A stretch of 64,000 bases of DNA, from assembly GCA_029948255.1 (NCBI GenBank), contig JALIZF010001262.1, forward strand, positions 1-64,000, written 5' to 3'. This stretch comes from Telmatactis stephensoni (lineage: Eukaryota; Cnidaria; Anthozoa; Actiniaria; Isophelliidae). The translations under genes were made by a program, and so were the position numbers. Positions within the stretch are counted from its first letter, which is position 1. Every line of letters starts with the position of its first letter. Below are positions 33,132 to 45,871 of the stretch, in pieces. The notes beneath the pieces are model-generated. The model made no database searches, was not told where the DNA came from, and saw only the letters and a list, made by a program, of their open reading frames with translations.

Positions 33132-34430
33132 TTGAGACCTTTATACCAGATATAAACACTGATGGATAAACATGAGTGTTTTATCAAAATCAGTTAAAAA
33201 CACTTAACAAATAAATAAGGCTAGGCTGTGGTTTATACTCTGATGAAGCACGACTGGAGCTGTAAAACACGAAAAAAGTTATAGAAAGCACGAGCCGTAG
33301 GCGAGTGATTTCTATAGCTTTTTGAGTGTTTTACAGCTTCAGGAGTGTTTCATCAGAGTATAAACCACAGCCTAGCCTTATTTATTTGCTTTATATAATA
33401 GAATTTTACGAGCAAAGAAAGCAAAACTGAGAATAAAAATTTAGGTAAACAGAGCGCGCGTCTTTCGACATTGAATCGACAAAATTTCACAGGATACTAT
33501 CATATCGTCAAAATTATGCAAAAAATAGTTTTTCTATAGTGTTTTATTCTACGTAATTCATTAAGTTACCTCATTTATTTTGAACCGGTGATTAGATTTC
33601 CCCAAAATCTATCTTGCCTGACATGATCCAAACTGAGGTTTACATCCAGAATCTTCAAAGTTGGCGAGGCGTACTTATCGGTACAAAAATGGATTCTGAT
33701 AAGTAGAAAACTTCTTGTCGTCGTCTTCAACGAGCATGTTGACTTCAAATTGTTGTTTTCAGAAATCGTAGAAATATTGAATGAGTCTCAGACTCAGATT
33801 TAAGTACATTCTTGCTTTTACAACGTTGAGTGAAGACTGTAGCTCCTCGACAAACATCCAAAATACTCGATCGAAAAAGCTCACAAATTATATTTTACAG
33901 CTCCAAAAGTTTTGGTTCCAGTTTATAGAAGACGTCAGCTTTGCCTTGAAACCCACAACCTGAAGGTCATTTACATTTGCTGTCTTTTTTTCCGTGTTAT
34001 TTGCGTAAAAATCAACTTAAAAGCAAAGAGGTTTGCTTTTCTTTCATCGCATTACCTTTTCCCGAAGTTCGGGTGTACAAACGCGCGCGTCCGCTAACAG
34101 AAAATGGCGGGAATTTTCACTTGTTTGGACTTGGTCGCCAGGGATTGTGCAATAAAGGAATAAATTTTATTGTGTTTACTGAAGAAATTTTTGCTTACTT
34201 TGCGAATGAAATAGGCTTGAAGGACTCACAACAAAGATTGTGAGTAAAAGATTTTGATTTTGTGACGTCACTTCTATTATTTGTACTCTGATAAAGTATG
34301 GCTAATTGACCAATCAGATCGCGCGCTCGTAAAATTCTATTATATAATCATTAATAAAACATGAGTGTTTTAACTAACTCTGGTAAAACACTCATGTTTA
34401 TGCATGATGTTATATCAGTTCAAGGTCTCA
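33132..34430. mobile_element. Inverted-repeat element, ~1.3 kb, with internal hairpin
   Basis: The left end tgagacctttata...ataaacatgagtgtttta is inverted at the right end as taaaacactcatgttta...aaggtctca. A near-perfect hairpin (about 33210-33387) lies inside, with arms aaataaggctaggctgtggt and accacagcctagccttattt. ORFs inside (33781-34243) show no recognised domain. Confidence 0.7.
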
Positions 34431-34667
34431 TTATAGTTGTCGGATCGTTGACCTCCTACAGTACCGACGAAACTGTTAATGATATTCATTCCACTCTATT
34501 CTGATGTTCAGAATTCTTTTTACGTGTGGGATGAAAATTTGATTATTCTGCGCATGCCTATATATATGCACGAAAAAAAAATGGTAAGCATATTTTTTCA
34601 GACTTTTTTTCATAAATTCATTGCTATAATACTTTCAAATGATGGGTTTTAGAAGTCATTTAAAAAA

Positions 34668-34756
34668 CTCGCTGATCGTGCTTTATCGTGCATATAAACA
34701 CTCGACCTTCGGCCTCGTGTCTATATCCACGATAAAACACTCCTGCTCGTTTTTTT
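34668..34756. repeat. Small hairpin
   Basis: cgtgctttatcgtgcatata is matched by tatatccacgataaaacac, flanking a cgaccttcggcctcg centre. Non-coding. Confidence 0.7.
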
Positions 34757-35055
34757 AAATATTACTAATAACTTTTATTTTTCTCCTATCTGACATTGCA
34801 AAGGTAAAGGATATTCAAGAAATAAATAGTTAATGAAATGAACTTGACTGAATTGCTGCGCAGCAGGAAAATATTTATACAGCTCTGGATCCTACGCTAA
34901 AAATATCCTTAATTCATTTACCTCGTACCGATCGGGAACGCTTACGAACGTTTTATTCATTATTTATTTAACTGATAAACATCATTGAATTGGTTTCCTA
35001 TTCCGTTCTTTGACTTGATGGAGGGAAGTGTAGTCTTGACAGAGTCGGTAAAAAA

Positions 35056-35401
35056 ATGCTGCTCAACATTCCTTCATCAACCAAACTAAACGCCTTTGTA
35101 ATCTTGTTATGGATACTCCTATTGAAATGGCAGCTAACCGAGTCACAGTTCTTTCAAAGTACAAGCTCTTTCTCAGACAAAATGTTGAAAAACCATGTTA
35201 AACAAACCTATAATTTCACTGCTGGTCTGGGAGATTGTTTCCTGAAATGTTCTTCGCATGAGTCTTGTGTGAGTTTTAACTTCCACCAGTTAACCAGCGT
35301 TTGTCAACTGAATGATGCAACTCACAAGTATTTTGCAGATGACCTACACAACGTATCTAGTGTTATCTACATGGTGTATTCTCTGCGACCAGAAACGACT
35401 C
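35056..35401 (+). CDS. PAN-pentraxin-like secreted protein A, exon 1 (signal peptide + PAN/Apple)
   Basis: The exon encodes 115 residues and one base. A signal peptide covers about residues 12-30 (FVILLWILLL). The following domain has C61, C65, C71 and C83 in C-x3-C-x5-C-V-S-F-N-F-x6-C spacing, as in PAN/Apple domains, which bind proteins or carbohydrates outside the cell. The donor ACTC/GTAAGT is phase 1. Its exons 2 and 3 lie at 40402 and 46473, and the joined CDS is 960 nt (319 residues). Upstream sequence from about 34760 matches the flanks of genes B (49180) and C (58540), so the duplicated unit includes the promoter. Probable role: secreted recognition or adhesion protein; the ligand is unknown. 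Confidence 0.85.
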
Positions 35402-35997
35402 GTAAGTCAAAATCTTTAAAGCACTGTATTTATTCCTAGCTAGTAAGCCTAGATCAAGACGATGAAGCAAATGCCATCAATTATTTGATTCAGCTGAAAT
35501 TTCACTGAATAATGTCACAAGGGACTAATAATCACTAGTTAAAATCTTTTCTCGATATTCTAGAGGAAAGTACTATATTTTCACAGATCTTTACAGGTGT
35601 CAGTGACGCGGGGGGGGGGACTTCTTTGCATGTATTTTATAATTGAAATATCTCAACGTTATTACTTTGGGAATCAAAAGACAAAGAAGCTTAGTCGCGT
35701 TGGATAAACAAACAAGAGACGATAATGAGAAATCTTTTGTTGAATTTCATCCAAGATGGCTGCCATGACGTCACATACAACCCAGCAATTGTTCAAAAGA
35801 TAGCGGGAATCACACAAAAACATTTCATAAAATTAAAACGGTAGCTTATGTCTCTGTACTGTGATCAGATTGATGAGTCAGTACCGGCCTAGAAGATGTA
35901 GAGCACTCGAAAAAGAAAAGAAACACTAGAGTTTTCCAATTAACAGGCTGTGGCATTGATAGTACCAAATGCTAATTAATAATAATAACCGTTTTTT

Positions 35998-36275
35998 AAG
36001 TGTCCAAGTCTTCTAGTTCTTGTGCACTAATTGGTGGACACTGCACTCTCTCATACATTATCTCTACATTAAGTATTTTGCAAATAATCACATGTTGATT
36101 TTTGCTGAGGGAGGAAAAACTGGAGAACTCAGAGAAAAACCCTCGTGGCATGGTAGAGAGCAACACATCAAACAAACTCAATTCACATATGATCCAGGCG
36201 CTCGAGCTGGAACTCGAACCCGGACCACAGCGGTGAAAGGCCAGCGCTCTAACCGCTCGGCCAACCATGCCACCC
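35998..36275 (-). mobile_element. tRNA-headed SINE, copy 2 (gene A intron 1)
   Basis: Minus-strand copy with head ggttggccgagcggttagag, B-box gggttcgagttcc, and the same 3' end (caattagtgc ... ttggacactta) as the copy at 18935. Non-coding ORFs across it are artefacts. Confidence 0.85.
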
Positions 36276-37746
36276 TACTTTGCATAAGTGTGCAACAGTA
36301 CGTACTGTTTAATAACAAAAAATTGTATATAATGCTTACGTCCAACCATTTTCACAAAAATTACTTTTCACACATTGCTTTTTTAAAACAGTAAGTTTAA
36401 AGTTAGCAAAAGAAAAAGGAAAAAAGTTAGAAAGTCAGAAAAATCGAAAAAGAAGCATACCAATGATTTCAAAAACATTATTTTGGGCTTTGATTTTGAA
36501 GGATTCAGTCCGCTTTAAAAGTTTATATCATACACTATCATTAGATTCATTATGAATAAAAAGAATATTTTTATTAAAGATTCGAATTGCTGCCGATTAT
36601 TGGCAATGTTTATCAGTTAATTATCTCTGCTAAATACATGAATGCCGATTTCATAAGCCAAATTAAAAGCCTGATATACATTCTACAAGACAAATGTAGA
36701 GAAATCGAATTAAAATTGGGTCGCAACAATTAAATGGCCACCGTCCTATTGCCGACTTTCATATCGAGCAGGAGACTGGGTACGAGTTTCTAAATTGTGA
36801 TAATCAACACAAGACCCACATAGCCAGACAGAGCACATCGAGCTATACAAAACCCTGAAGTTTTGTGTTAATCGAGTCAATATTTAATGACTTATGATAG
36901 AATTTACAAAGAAATGTATGGAGCAGTGGACAGTTGTCCGGCAATCCATATACACTTGAGATATACGATTAACTAAGTTTTTATTCTAGACATTTTTCGA
37001 CATTGTCAAATGTCATATACAGTTAAATGAAGAAACGTTAACGTTACAAATGTGAATTTATGTATGCTAAATTACAATGATTGGCATGATAATACTAACA
37101 ATTATAAAAGAGTTTGTTGCAAGTTTGAAAAAATTATAAGGAACAGTGATAGACAAGATAGACCAAGATAATACTAAACAGAGATGATAAGAAATATATT
37201 TGATAATTTTAGTAATCCATATACACTTATCAGTAAAGTTTGGAGGCCTTGCCAAATCCTGGTCAGTTGAATCTTATTTGGAAAATAGAAGGCAATTTCG
37301 TTCTGTTTCAACAAAAGTTATTACTAAACAAATTACTATGTATATACTTTACTAATTATTTTTATTGATTGTAATAATACGAAAAAATGGTACAAAATAA
37401 AAATCAAAGTCAATGTCAATTCAATGGAGTTTTTGAATGGCTGTTATTCAATGCTGAACCAATCAATACCAATAAACTTCAAAGGATTTTGGTGTCAAAT
37501 AAGCCTTTCCGGCGTCTAAATCAGCAAAACCCTAGTAAACACTCGGTTATGTCTCGTGTTCCTAAGCTTGCTTTTCTTGAGCTCAACTTTTTTGTCCTGT
37601 TAGAATCATACAGAAGAATGCATGCCAGTTTTGAATTGCTATTTTATATTCTATCGTTATCCTAAATTCCTAGGGATGGCCATCCCTATTAAAAATTCCA
37701 CACACCGGCCTCTGTCAACGTTCCAGCCAAACTCGCCGAAGTCATG
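36276..37746. other. Gene A intron 1, ordinary sequence
   Basis: No exon seen. The end (37600-37740) matches the outer arms of the long palindromes in introns 1 of genes B and C, but here the palindrome core is missing. Confidence 0.5.
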
Positions 37747-40312
37747 CTCAGGCCTACCCCGGACCCTAAAATCGCCGTTATTTTGGGCAATCTTATGCGA
37801 TTTTAGGCGATCTTAGGCGATATTGGGAAATTTTAGCCATTTCGAGTTGGCGCTGTTAGACGCTCTTCGGCGATATTGAGCGATCTTTATTGGTTATTTG
37901 ATGGTTTTCTATGGAATACGGGTGAATATTTCACGAGAAATTTATGTTATTAGTATACAACGAGCCTTTAGGCGAAATGTTCACCAGTATTCCATAAAAA
38001 AACATCAAATAACCATATTATCCTATAACTATTACACATTTTAGTCAAAAATTACGCTTTTCTAAAGATATCATGACGCCAACATTAATTTTATTGGAAA
38101 AATCCTCTGTCAAACATTTTCGTGCGTTTGTTTTTTTCCCCAACCCATCTTAGCGAAGCCGTTATTTATCAGTTTTCTCTTTGCTTGACTGAGCACTTCT
38201 CGATGAGCTTTGGGTAGTTTTTACCTCTCAAATATCGGCCAGTGGAGTTTCTGTAAGACGTTAGAGTATTTGGTTCGTATTCAGATCCATTATACTTGCG
38301 AATTTCCAGTAGAAAATGTTTGACAAGAATGTTCAAGCGTTCTGGTTCAGTTGGACTCTCTTTGCAGTACGAAGCTTGTGAAATAAAGTCCAAAACCTTC
38401 TTAGTGTCCACCTCAGTCTTCTTTTGTGTTCTTCAGGGTTCTTTTGTGCCTCTATAATGATCAATATTTTCTTCTGAGAGAGAAGAAATCGCATTTGAAG
38501 TATTTGAACTCGATCGAAACTCGATGATGCAAACGCGCCGGCGGTTTCCCGCTCGTTTCTCAGCTAATTATATATTCAAAAATATTGAATTTCATTGGCT
38601 AAATCCAAATTTTGAGCAATCTGATTGGCTAATACATTTTATGAAATACCGCTCTGTATTCATAGCAAATCCATGAAATACCGCTCTGTATTCATAGAAA
38701 ATGCTTAGCTCTGATTGGCTAATGTGTAATAGTTATAGGATAATTACGCTTTTCTAAAGAGATCATGACGCCAACATTTTTATTGGAAAAATCCTCTGTC
38801 AAACATTTTCGTGCGTTTGGTTTTTCCCCAACCCATCTTAGCGAAGCCGTTTTCTCTTTGCTTGACTGAGCACTTCTCGATGAGCTTTGGGTAGTTTTTA
38901 CCTCTCAAATATCGGCCAGTGGAGTTTCTGTAAGACGTACGTTAGAGTATTTGGTTCGAATTCAGATCCATTATATCTGCGAATTTCCAGTAAAAATGTT
39001 TGACAGGAATGTTCAAGCGTTCTGGTTCAGTCGGACTCTCTTTGCAGTACGGAGCTTATGAAAGTGCAAAACCTTCTTAATGTCCACCTCAGTCTTCTTT
39101 TGTGTTCTTGGGTTCTTTTGCGCCTCTATAATGATCAATATTTTCTTCTGAGAGAGAAGAAATCGCATTTGAAGTAGTTGAACTCGATCGAAACTCGACG
39201 ATGCAATCGCGCCGGCGGTTTCCCGCTCGTTTCTCAGCTAATTATATATTCAAAAATATTGAATTTCATTGGCTAAATTCAAATTTTGAGCAATCTGATT
39301 GGCTAATACATTTTATGAAATACCGCTCTGTATTCATAGCAAATCCATGAAATACCGCTCTGTATTCATAGAAAATGCTTAGCTCTGATTGGCTAATGTG
39401 TAATAGTTATAGGATAATTAGTGGTTATTTGATGGTTTTCTATGGAATACGGGTGAATATTTCACGAGAAATTTATGTTATTAGTATACAACGAGCCTTT
39501 AGGCGAGTTGTATACAAAATAACATAAATTTCGAGTGAAATGTTCACCAGTATTCCATAAAAAAAACATCAAATAACCATATTATCCTATAACTATTACA
39601 CATTTTAGTCAAAAATTACGCTTGTCTAAATTAAAGAGATCATGACGCCAACATTTTTATTGGAAAAATCCTCTGTCAAACATTTTCGTGCGTTTGGTTT
39701 TTCCCCAACCCATCTTAGCGAAGCCGTTTTATTTTTTCACTTTGCTTGACTGAGCACTTCTCGATGAGCTTTGGGTAGTTTTTACCTCTCAAATATCGGC
39801 CAGTGAAGTTTCTGTAAGACGTTAGAGTATTTGGTTCGTATTCAGATCCATTATTTGCGAATTTCAAGTAGAAAATGTTTGACTCTCTTTGCAGTACGAA
39901 GCTTGTGAAATAAAGTCCAAAACCTTCTTAGTGTTCACCTCAGTCGTCTTTTGTGTTCTTGGGTTCTTTTGTGCCTCTATAATGATCAATATTTTCTTCT
40001 GAGAGAGAAAAAAATCGCATTTGAAGTAGTTGAACTCGATCGAAACTCGACGATGCGAACGCGCCGGTGGTTTCCCACTCGTTTCTCAGCTAATTATATA
40101 TTCAAAAAACATTGAATTTCATTGGCTGAATTCAAATTTTGAGCAATCTGATTGGCTAATACATTTTATGAAATACCGCTCTTATTTCATAGCAAATCCA
40201 TGAAATACCGCTCTGTATTCATAGAAAATGCTTAGCTCTGATTGGCTAATGTGTAATAGTTATAAGATAATAAGCGATATTAGGCGATTTTAGGGCCCGG
40301 AGTAGGCCTGAG
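37747..40312. mobile_element. TIR-bounded insertion with three tandem Crypton-like segments
   Basis: The ends are inverted: ctcaggcctaccccgg at the left and gggcccggagtaggcctgag at the right, extending to about 30 bases through cctaaaatcgcc. Genes B and C read straight through this point (gccgaagtcagtatcaaa), and gtca occurs on both sides in A, so it is an insertion specific to gene A. The interior holds three ~670-700-bp repeats (about 38045-38735, 38747-39413, 39606-40264) and a palindromic module (39421-39580, partial at 37890-38025). Confidence 0.75.
38169..38411 (-). pseudogene. Crypton/KIAA1958-like (DUF3504-type) recombinase fragment
   Basis: An 80-residue open frame carries the pattern F-L-L-E-I-R-K-x-N-G-S-E-Y-E-P-x-T-L-T-S, followed by R-Y-L. 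This is what I expect at the start of the tyrosine-recombinase-derived domain shared by Crypton transposons and KIAA1958/ZMYM/QRICH1 proteins. The catalytic region is absent. Two further copies of the same segment follow at 38850-39100 and 39730-39960 with small indels and frame breaks. The assignment rests on remembered family patterns, not a search. Confidence 0.55.
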
Positions 40313-40401
40313 GTCAGTATCAAACCAAACTACCACAACCAAACCCAAATTCCTTCTATAAGTCGACATTAATACGGTAACATAATTTGTTTTCTTTCTA
40401 G

Positions 40402-40630
40402 CTCCGGTTGACATTTTGTATTTCCCACGTAAATCTGATCAAGACAAAGTTGTTTGGGAAAATCCGTTCCAGTCGTTGACAGCCTTCACAGTGGCCTTCT
40501 GGTTCCTTGCTATTTCAACCACTAATCTTCACGGAATATTCCATGTTAGCTCTGTATCAGATGATACTGAAATTGCCATTCATGTATGGACAAATGACGA
40601 TACATACTTTTATGTACGAGGGGAGGAGTT
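40402..40630 (+). CDS. PAN-pentraxin-like protein A, exon 2
   Basis: The acceptor TTTCTTTCTAG precedes 40402. It enters in phase 1 and leaves in phase 2 at GAGTT/GTAAGT. It encodes the first half of a pentraxin/LamG-like beta-sandwich (L-Y-F-P, then F-T-V-A-F-W-F-L, then E-I-A-I-H). Phases agree with exon 1 (phase 1) and exon 3. The segment after E-I-A-I-H differs strongly from genes B and C. Confidence 0.85.
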
Positions 40631-41479
40631 GTAAGTATGATTTAGCACAGGCAATCCAAGCTCACCTCCTGTATATCGTTATAGCTTAAAAACAAAAATC
40701 TAAGCTTTACAAATTAAAAGTAATTAATAAAAGGCAAGTATATTATATATTATAAAATATATAAAACAAAGGAAAAAAGTTGAGTGAATCCTCCAAGCTG
40801 ATAACCTTCCATTTTAGCCACCATGAGCTACAATGTACCGGAACTGAGACTGGGCTGCCTGTGGAGTCAGTGCATCATAATAATAGCTTAAAATAAAGTA
40901 TTCAAAACTGAAAGCTCATGCATAAATAATATTATTCATGTTTGGAACAGTAGCATACTGGGTTTCAGTAGGGGAGAAGGGAGAGAGAGGAATGGAGACG
41001 CAATTGAATAAATTATCCCAAATGTCGCTTTCGGATTGGTCGAAAATCAGTGCCATCCAAACTGATGCTACGTGAGGGTTTTCTGAGGTGGTCCACATCC
41101 ACAAATGGGTGATCCGCTAACAAATTTGGACCATGGAGAGGGGGAGAAGGGTCCAAACATGTATGCTAGCGGATTTGGACCGCGGGGGGTCCAAATCCGA
41201 ACGGGATCAAAACCCGCTGTGACACCGCTATACTTCGAGCGAGTTCTGACAAAATTATTGCGATTAGTCAACTGCAAAACCAGTAGAGAACTGAGTGCTA
41301 GTTTATATATTTAATCAGTGATTAAGAAATAATCCCAAAGCATGAAAACACACATCAATATTCGTAAGATTACGAAGTTGTATTGAATTTTGTGGAAGAT
41401 TGATACAGTGAAAGCAAAGCGAAGGCAAAGATTTCCACAGGTACAACACACGTAACAAAGATCTGTTGAGGAAGAGATA

Positions 41480-42085
41480 AATACCGAGAAGCGAGGCTTT
41501 TGCCATATACATCCCGAGGGCCGTAGGCCCAAGGGATGTATATGGATAAAAGCCGAGCTTCGAGGTATTTATCTGCCTTATTATATGATTGAGGAGGTTT
41601 TCACACAAAAGCGATTCAAAACGAATTAGATCATTGTTACCGAATTCCCAGAAGGAAACCTTCAATAATTGTTTTCCAATTCTATTCAGAGAAACACTAA
41701 CGAACTTCATGATAACACACAAAAGATTTCTTTTGTTGAGAAGATTCCATCAGTTAGCTCAATAGTATAGTGGTTAAAAGCGGGTATAGGAGTGCAGAAA
41801 GTCTCGGGTTCGAATCTCTGTCATTTATCAAAGACTTTTTTTCCACCAAAAATCGATCCTTAGTATATTTCTAAGAAAAGTCTTGATGTCCACACATAAA
41901 TCATCTAAGGAAGTAAGGCACGAAATTATAAATTCAAGTGATGTATCTAGATAAACCCCGGGAATTATAAATTCAAGTTATTTATACAGATACATCCCGG
42001 AGAAGTTAATATATAATCATCGTGAATTTAGTGACATAAAGTCCTATGAATAACAAAGAAAACAGACTCAATCATATAATAAGAA
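41480..42085. repeat. Nested palindromes in gene A intron 2
   Basis: A ~95-bp hairpin at about 41483-41573 pairs ataaatacc...gcttttgccatatacatccc with gggatgtatatgg...ggtatttat. A wider pair, ttattatatgattgag (41579) and ctcaatcatataataa (42068), brackets the segment. Confidence 0.7.
41750..41824 (+). other. tRNA-like sequence (pseudogene or SINE head)
   Basis: It has an A-box-like tagctcaatagtatagtgg and a B-box-like gggttcgaatc at plausible spacing. The T-stem and acceptor pairings are weak, so I do not call a working tRNA. Confidence 0.35.
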
Positions 42086-42089
42086 CAGT

Positions 42090-42367
42090 TAAATGCAACA
42101 CAAACTGGGGCCTACAAACATCTCAGATTTCCTGCGCTCAAAGTTGGAACTCTTTACCTAATGACACTAAATTACTTTCATCTATAAAGAAATTTAAAAG
42201 ACCTCTAATTAAAAATGTTACTTAATTTGAAGCTCTTAAGCTATAATTTTAATATTTTATCCTTTGTTTATATATTATTTTTTATTCACTTTATTTATAA
42301 ATTTCTTAAACACAGTTCCCTATTGTAAATCACCTTTGTGACATAGGTTTACTGCTGAAAGAAAATA

Positions 42368-42437
<70 letters not shown>
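42090..42437 (+). mobile_element. 5'-truncated LINE 3' end with (ATT)n tail
   Basis: A short frame ending at the TAA at 42223-42225 contains S-W-N-S-L-P-N, then K-K-F-K-R-P-L, typical of the last residues of CR1/Jockey-type ORF2. An AT-rich 3' UTR and a long (ATT)n tract at about 42369-42436 follow. Confidence 0.6.
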
Positions 42438-42598
42438 TATCATTCTATTATTATTCTTTATCATTATCATTCTATTATCGGACATCGAGCAGAGTGAACA
42501 CGCTCTGTACACGTCTTCAGTTTTATCGTTCTTTTTATACTTGAATTGATATCAACATTAATTAGTCTATGTCCAGCTGACTTTACAAGTTCTAGAGC

Positions 42599-45313
42599 AT
42601 GGGTTATCCAAGTTTTCTTATTATTTTCTTCGCTGGAGTTGTCTGTTCTTTTTGTGGTCAAGATTTTGTCTCGCTGGGCCGCCATGCGTGGCGTTGCAAA
42701 GAAAGAATTCACCGAGCGGAACGTCCTGCTGATGGAGAGAAACAAATCCCAAATGCTAATAATCCTGCTGATAATGTCCCTCGTATTTACTACGTCAAGT
42801 GTTGTTGTGGTAAGCTTTGTAAGGGGAACAGAGGTTTGAAGATGCATCAAAGGAGTTGTAGAGTTGTTTTGGGGTTGAATGATCAACTTCGTGCTGACCT
42901 TCAAAATAATAATACCTTAGCTGATCAAGAATCTGAAGCCGACAATGTAAATGTTCCTTTAATTAACGCTGGTGTTCCATTAATAATTCAACTTGAAGAT
43001 TACAGCTTTCCCGATATTAAACAAGGAATAAATCTACCTAAAACAGATGATCAATGGTCAACGGCCAACGAATATTTCAAATCAGTTCTACTTTTGAATC
43101 TTCCAATCACAGCTCAGAACCTCAACTCAAGTATCAAACTTCTGAATGACACTATTTATGAATATTTCTCTACTAATTTTGGTAAAGTTTCACAAGTGAT
43201 TGATAAAAGCCTGATAAATAAGTACAAAGATAAGTCTAAACAGGATCTAAAGAAATCTCTCAAAGCTCTAAAACACTCTAACGCTGATACCACGGAAATT
43301 AAATACGTATCTCGCCTATTGCGTGACAAGCTGCAAAACAAGTGGCCTAACGACAACACTGACTCAGTAAATCATGATTACTCTATTGCCAAAAATTTTT
43401 GGGGCTACGTCAAAAAGATCTTCAATAAAAAAGATGAGATCCTCCCCTCATTCTCCATGGATGAATGTTTTAATTACTTTGCAAGAACTCTTTCATCAGT
43501 TAACCCGACTAAAGTTTTCAACCTTCCAAGTTGGATACCAACTTTGTCTGATCCTGTAATTCCGTTTAACCTTGAACCTCCAACGTACGAAGAGATCTCA
43601 ATTGTCATTAGAAAGATGAAGGCTTCTGGTTCTCCTTGTCCCTTAGATCAACTGTCAATCATTTGTTTCAAAAGATGTCCCTTCCTTCGCACTTATCTAT
43701 CTCAAATTATCCGTACAGCGTGGTTAATTCAATCCGTCCCCAGCGAATGGAAGCAAGCCTGCACAATCCTTATCCATAAAAAAGGAAACACTAATGACCC
43801 TGCTAATTTTCGTCCTATTACTCTTCAATCAGTGCCCTTAAAGGTTTTTACCTCCTGCCTTCGTAATGCCATCTTTAACTTCCTTGCCGCTAATAACTTT
43901 AATGAGCATGAAATTCAAAAAGGTTTTACCCCTGGTCTCTCTGGAACTTTTGAGCATACGGCTCAAATGGCTCACATCATCAACAAAGCTCGCATAAAGC
44001 AACGCTCCCTTGTTATTACTCTACTTGACCTGAAGAACGCCTTTGGTGAAGTTCATCACAACTTGATTCAAGCAGTTCTTGATTACCACCACATTCCTGA
44101 TCATATAAAATGTCTAATTAAAAGCTTGTACACCGATTTCAAAACCTCCATAATAACTAATGATTTCCGCACTCCTTTTATACATGTTGGTCGCGGTGTG
44201 CTTCAAGGTGATTGCTTAAGTCCTCTTCTTTTTAACCTATGCTTCAATACGTTTCTCCAGCACATTAAATCCGAGAAGTATAGACAATTTGGTTTTTCCT
44301 TAAAGTTTTTAAATCCCATCCACTGGTTCCAGTTCGCTGACGACGCTGCCGTCATAAGTGGCCAAGAATCAGAAAATCAACACCTAATCAATCGCTTTAT
44401 AATCTGGTGCCAATGGTCTGACATGATAATAAGGGTTGATAAGTGCATTACTTTTGGTATCAAGAAACTGTACACTAAATCCGTCCAATATTTGCCAAAA
44501 CTAATAATAAATGGAGTTCTTGTCCCTTATATCAAAATGGGTGATTCATTTCGCTACTTAGGACGTTTCTTTGATTTCAACATGTCCAACCACCAACACA
44601 TGTCTGAATTGACCTCTCTTGTTCAAGATCTGATGAGTGACATTGATATGAAGCCATTGCATCCTAAAAATAAACTTCTCCTGTACAGCCGCTATGTCCT
44701 ATCTAAACTTTCCTGGCATTTTACTGTAGCTGATATATCTAAAACCTGGATAATAGAAAACATTGATTCTATAGTGAATGGATTCATTCGTAAATGGCTT
44801 GATATCCCAATATCTGGTACATTGAGTAACGTTTTTCTTGAGCGTAATAAATTTGGTCTTAATATTTGTCCTCCTTCTGTCAAATTCATTCAATGTCAAA
44901 CAGTTCTCCGTAATTCCTTAAAAACGTCCCGTCATGATTCCATTAAAGATCTCTGGAAGTCGTCGAGCTGCCACACTAACATCCAATACGATGTATATAA
45001 ATCTACTAAAGAAGTTCTTAAAGATTTCCGTTCTAATCAAGAAGATAAACTGCTACACCACTTAACATCTCAAGGTTTCTTTTTCGCAAATGTTATCAAG
45101 TTTTCATTATCATCTGTTAATTCTATTTGGTCATCTGTCCAGTCTAACCTACCCAAGATCATTTACAACTTTATTATTCGCTATATTAACAACAACTCCC
45201 TTGCTTCACGTAAAAATCTGTTTAAATGGGAATTAAGTCCTGATTGCTTTTTTTTTTTTGCCCTAATCCTGAAACACTACTCGATGTCGTTGGTGGTTGT
45301 CAGCGTTGCTTGA
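42599..45313 (+). pseudogene. R2/NeSL-type (RLE) non-LTR retrotransposon ORF
   Basis: The 904-codon frame begins with two zinc fingers, C16-x2-C19-x9-H29-x3-C33 and C70-x3-C74-x8-H83-x3-C87. A reverse transcriptase follows, with F-A-D-D at residues 579-582 and the R-G-V-L-Q-G-D-x-L-S-P motif before it. No upstream apurinic-type endonuclease is present. Past a T-run near 45250 the frame breaks. Pieces of a restriction-like endonuclease tail (Cys knuckle, R-R-D-L-I-L-N-F, then E-L-T-V-G-F-E and K-R-E-K-Y) continue in other frames to a stop at about 45594, so the copy is dead. It lies in gene A intron 2 in the same orientation and is absent from gene B. Confidence 0.8.
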
Positions 45314-45833
45314 ACGTTTTATCTTGAGACGCGACTTGATTCTAAACTTCATTACCACTTCTCTTCAACCTGCAATTAATAATAATCGCTCTTCACTCTG
45401 TACTGATGTGAATGGTTTTTCGAGTCCTTCAATTATAACTGGTGATACCTTTCATCCAGATAGAACTAACAGTTGGATTTGAATCCAACCTCAGTAAAAC
45501 TGCAATCCGTAAAAGAGAAAAATACAAGAACTTAATTAAAGAATTGAAGAGTGATTACAGTTGTGTTAAATTTGTTAACCTCTCCATTAGTTAGTTCTCT
45601 CGGCGTTTTCCCTGCCGAATGCTTCACATTCCAAGACATGATAAATGACATTGGCATGGATAAGAAACAACAACTCTATTATTAGAAAAATGGGCAATGT
45701 TGCCATTAGAACTACATATTTTATATTTTGCTGTAAAAATAAGATTTGGAATGGTTCAGAATTATTGAAATTTTAGATGTTGTTAGTTTTATTGTTGTTG
45801 TTGTTGTTATTGTTATTATTTTAATTGTTTTCT

Positions 45834-45871
<38 letters not shown>

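Noticed and set aside
37387..37816. Possible extra exon in gene A intron 1, with similar ORFs at 53195 and 62104
   Set aside because: Frames are not conserved between copies; similarity is due to duplicated intron and palindrome arms.
41750..41824. Functional tRNA gene
   Set aside because: A- and B-box-like motifs are present but stem pairing is poor; kept only as a tRNA-like sequence. The same applies to 5265-5332 (-).
42330..42512. Poly-Asn ORF on the minus strand
   Set aside because: Translation of the (ATT)n tail of a LINE.
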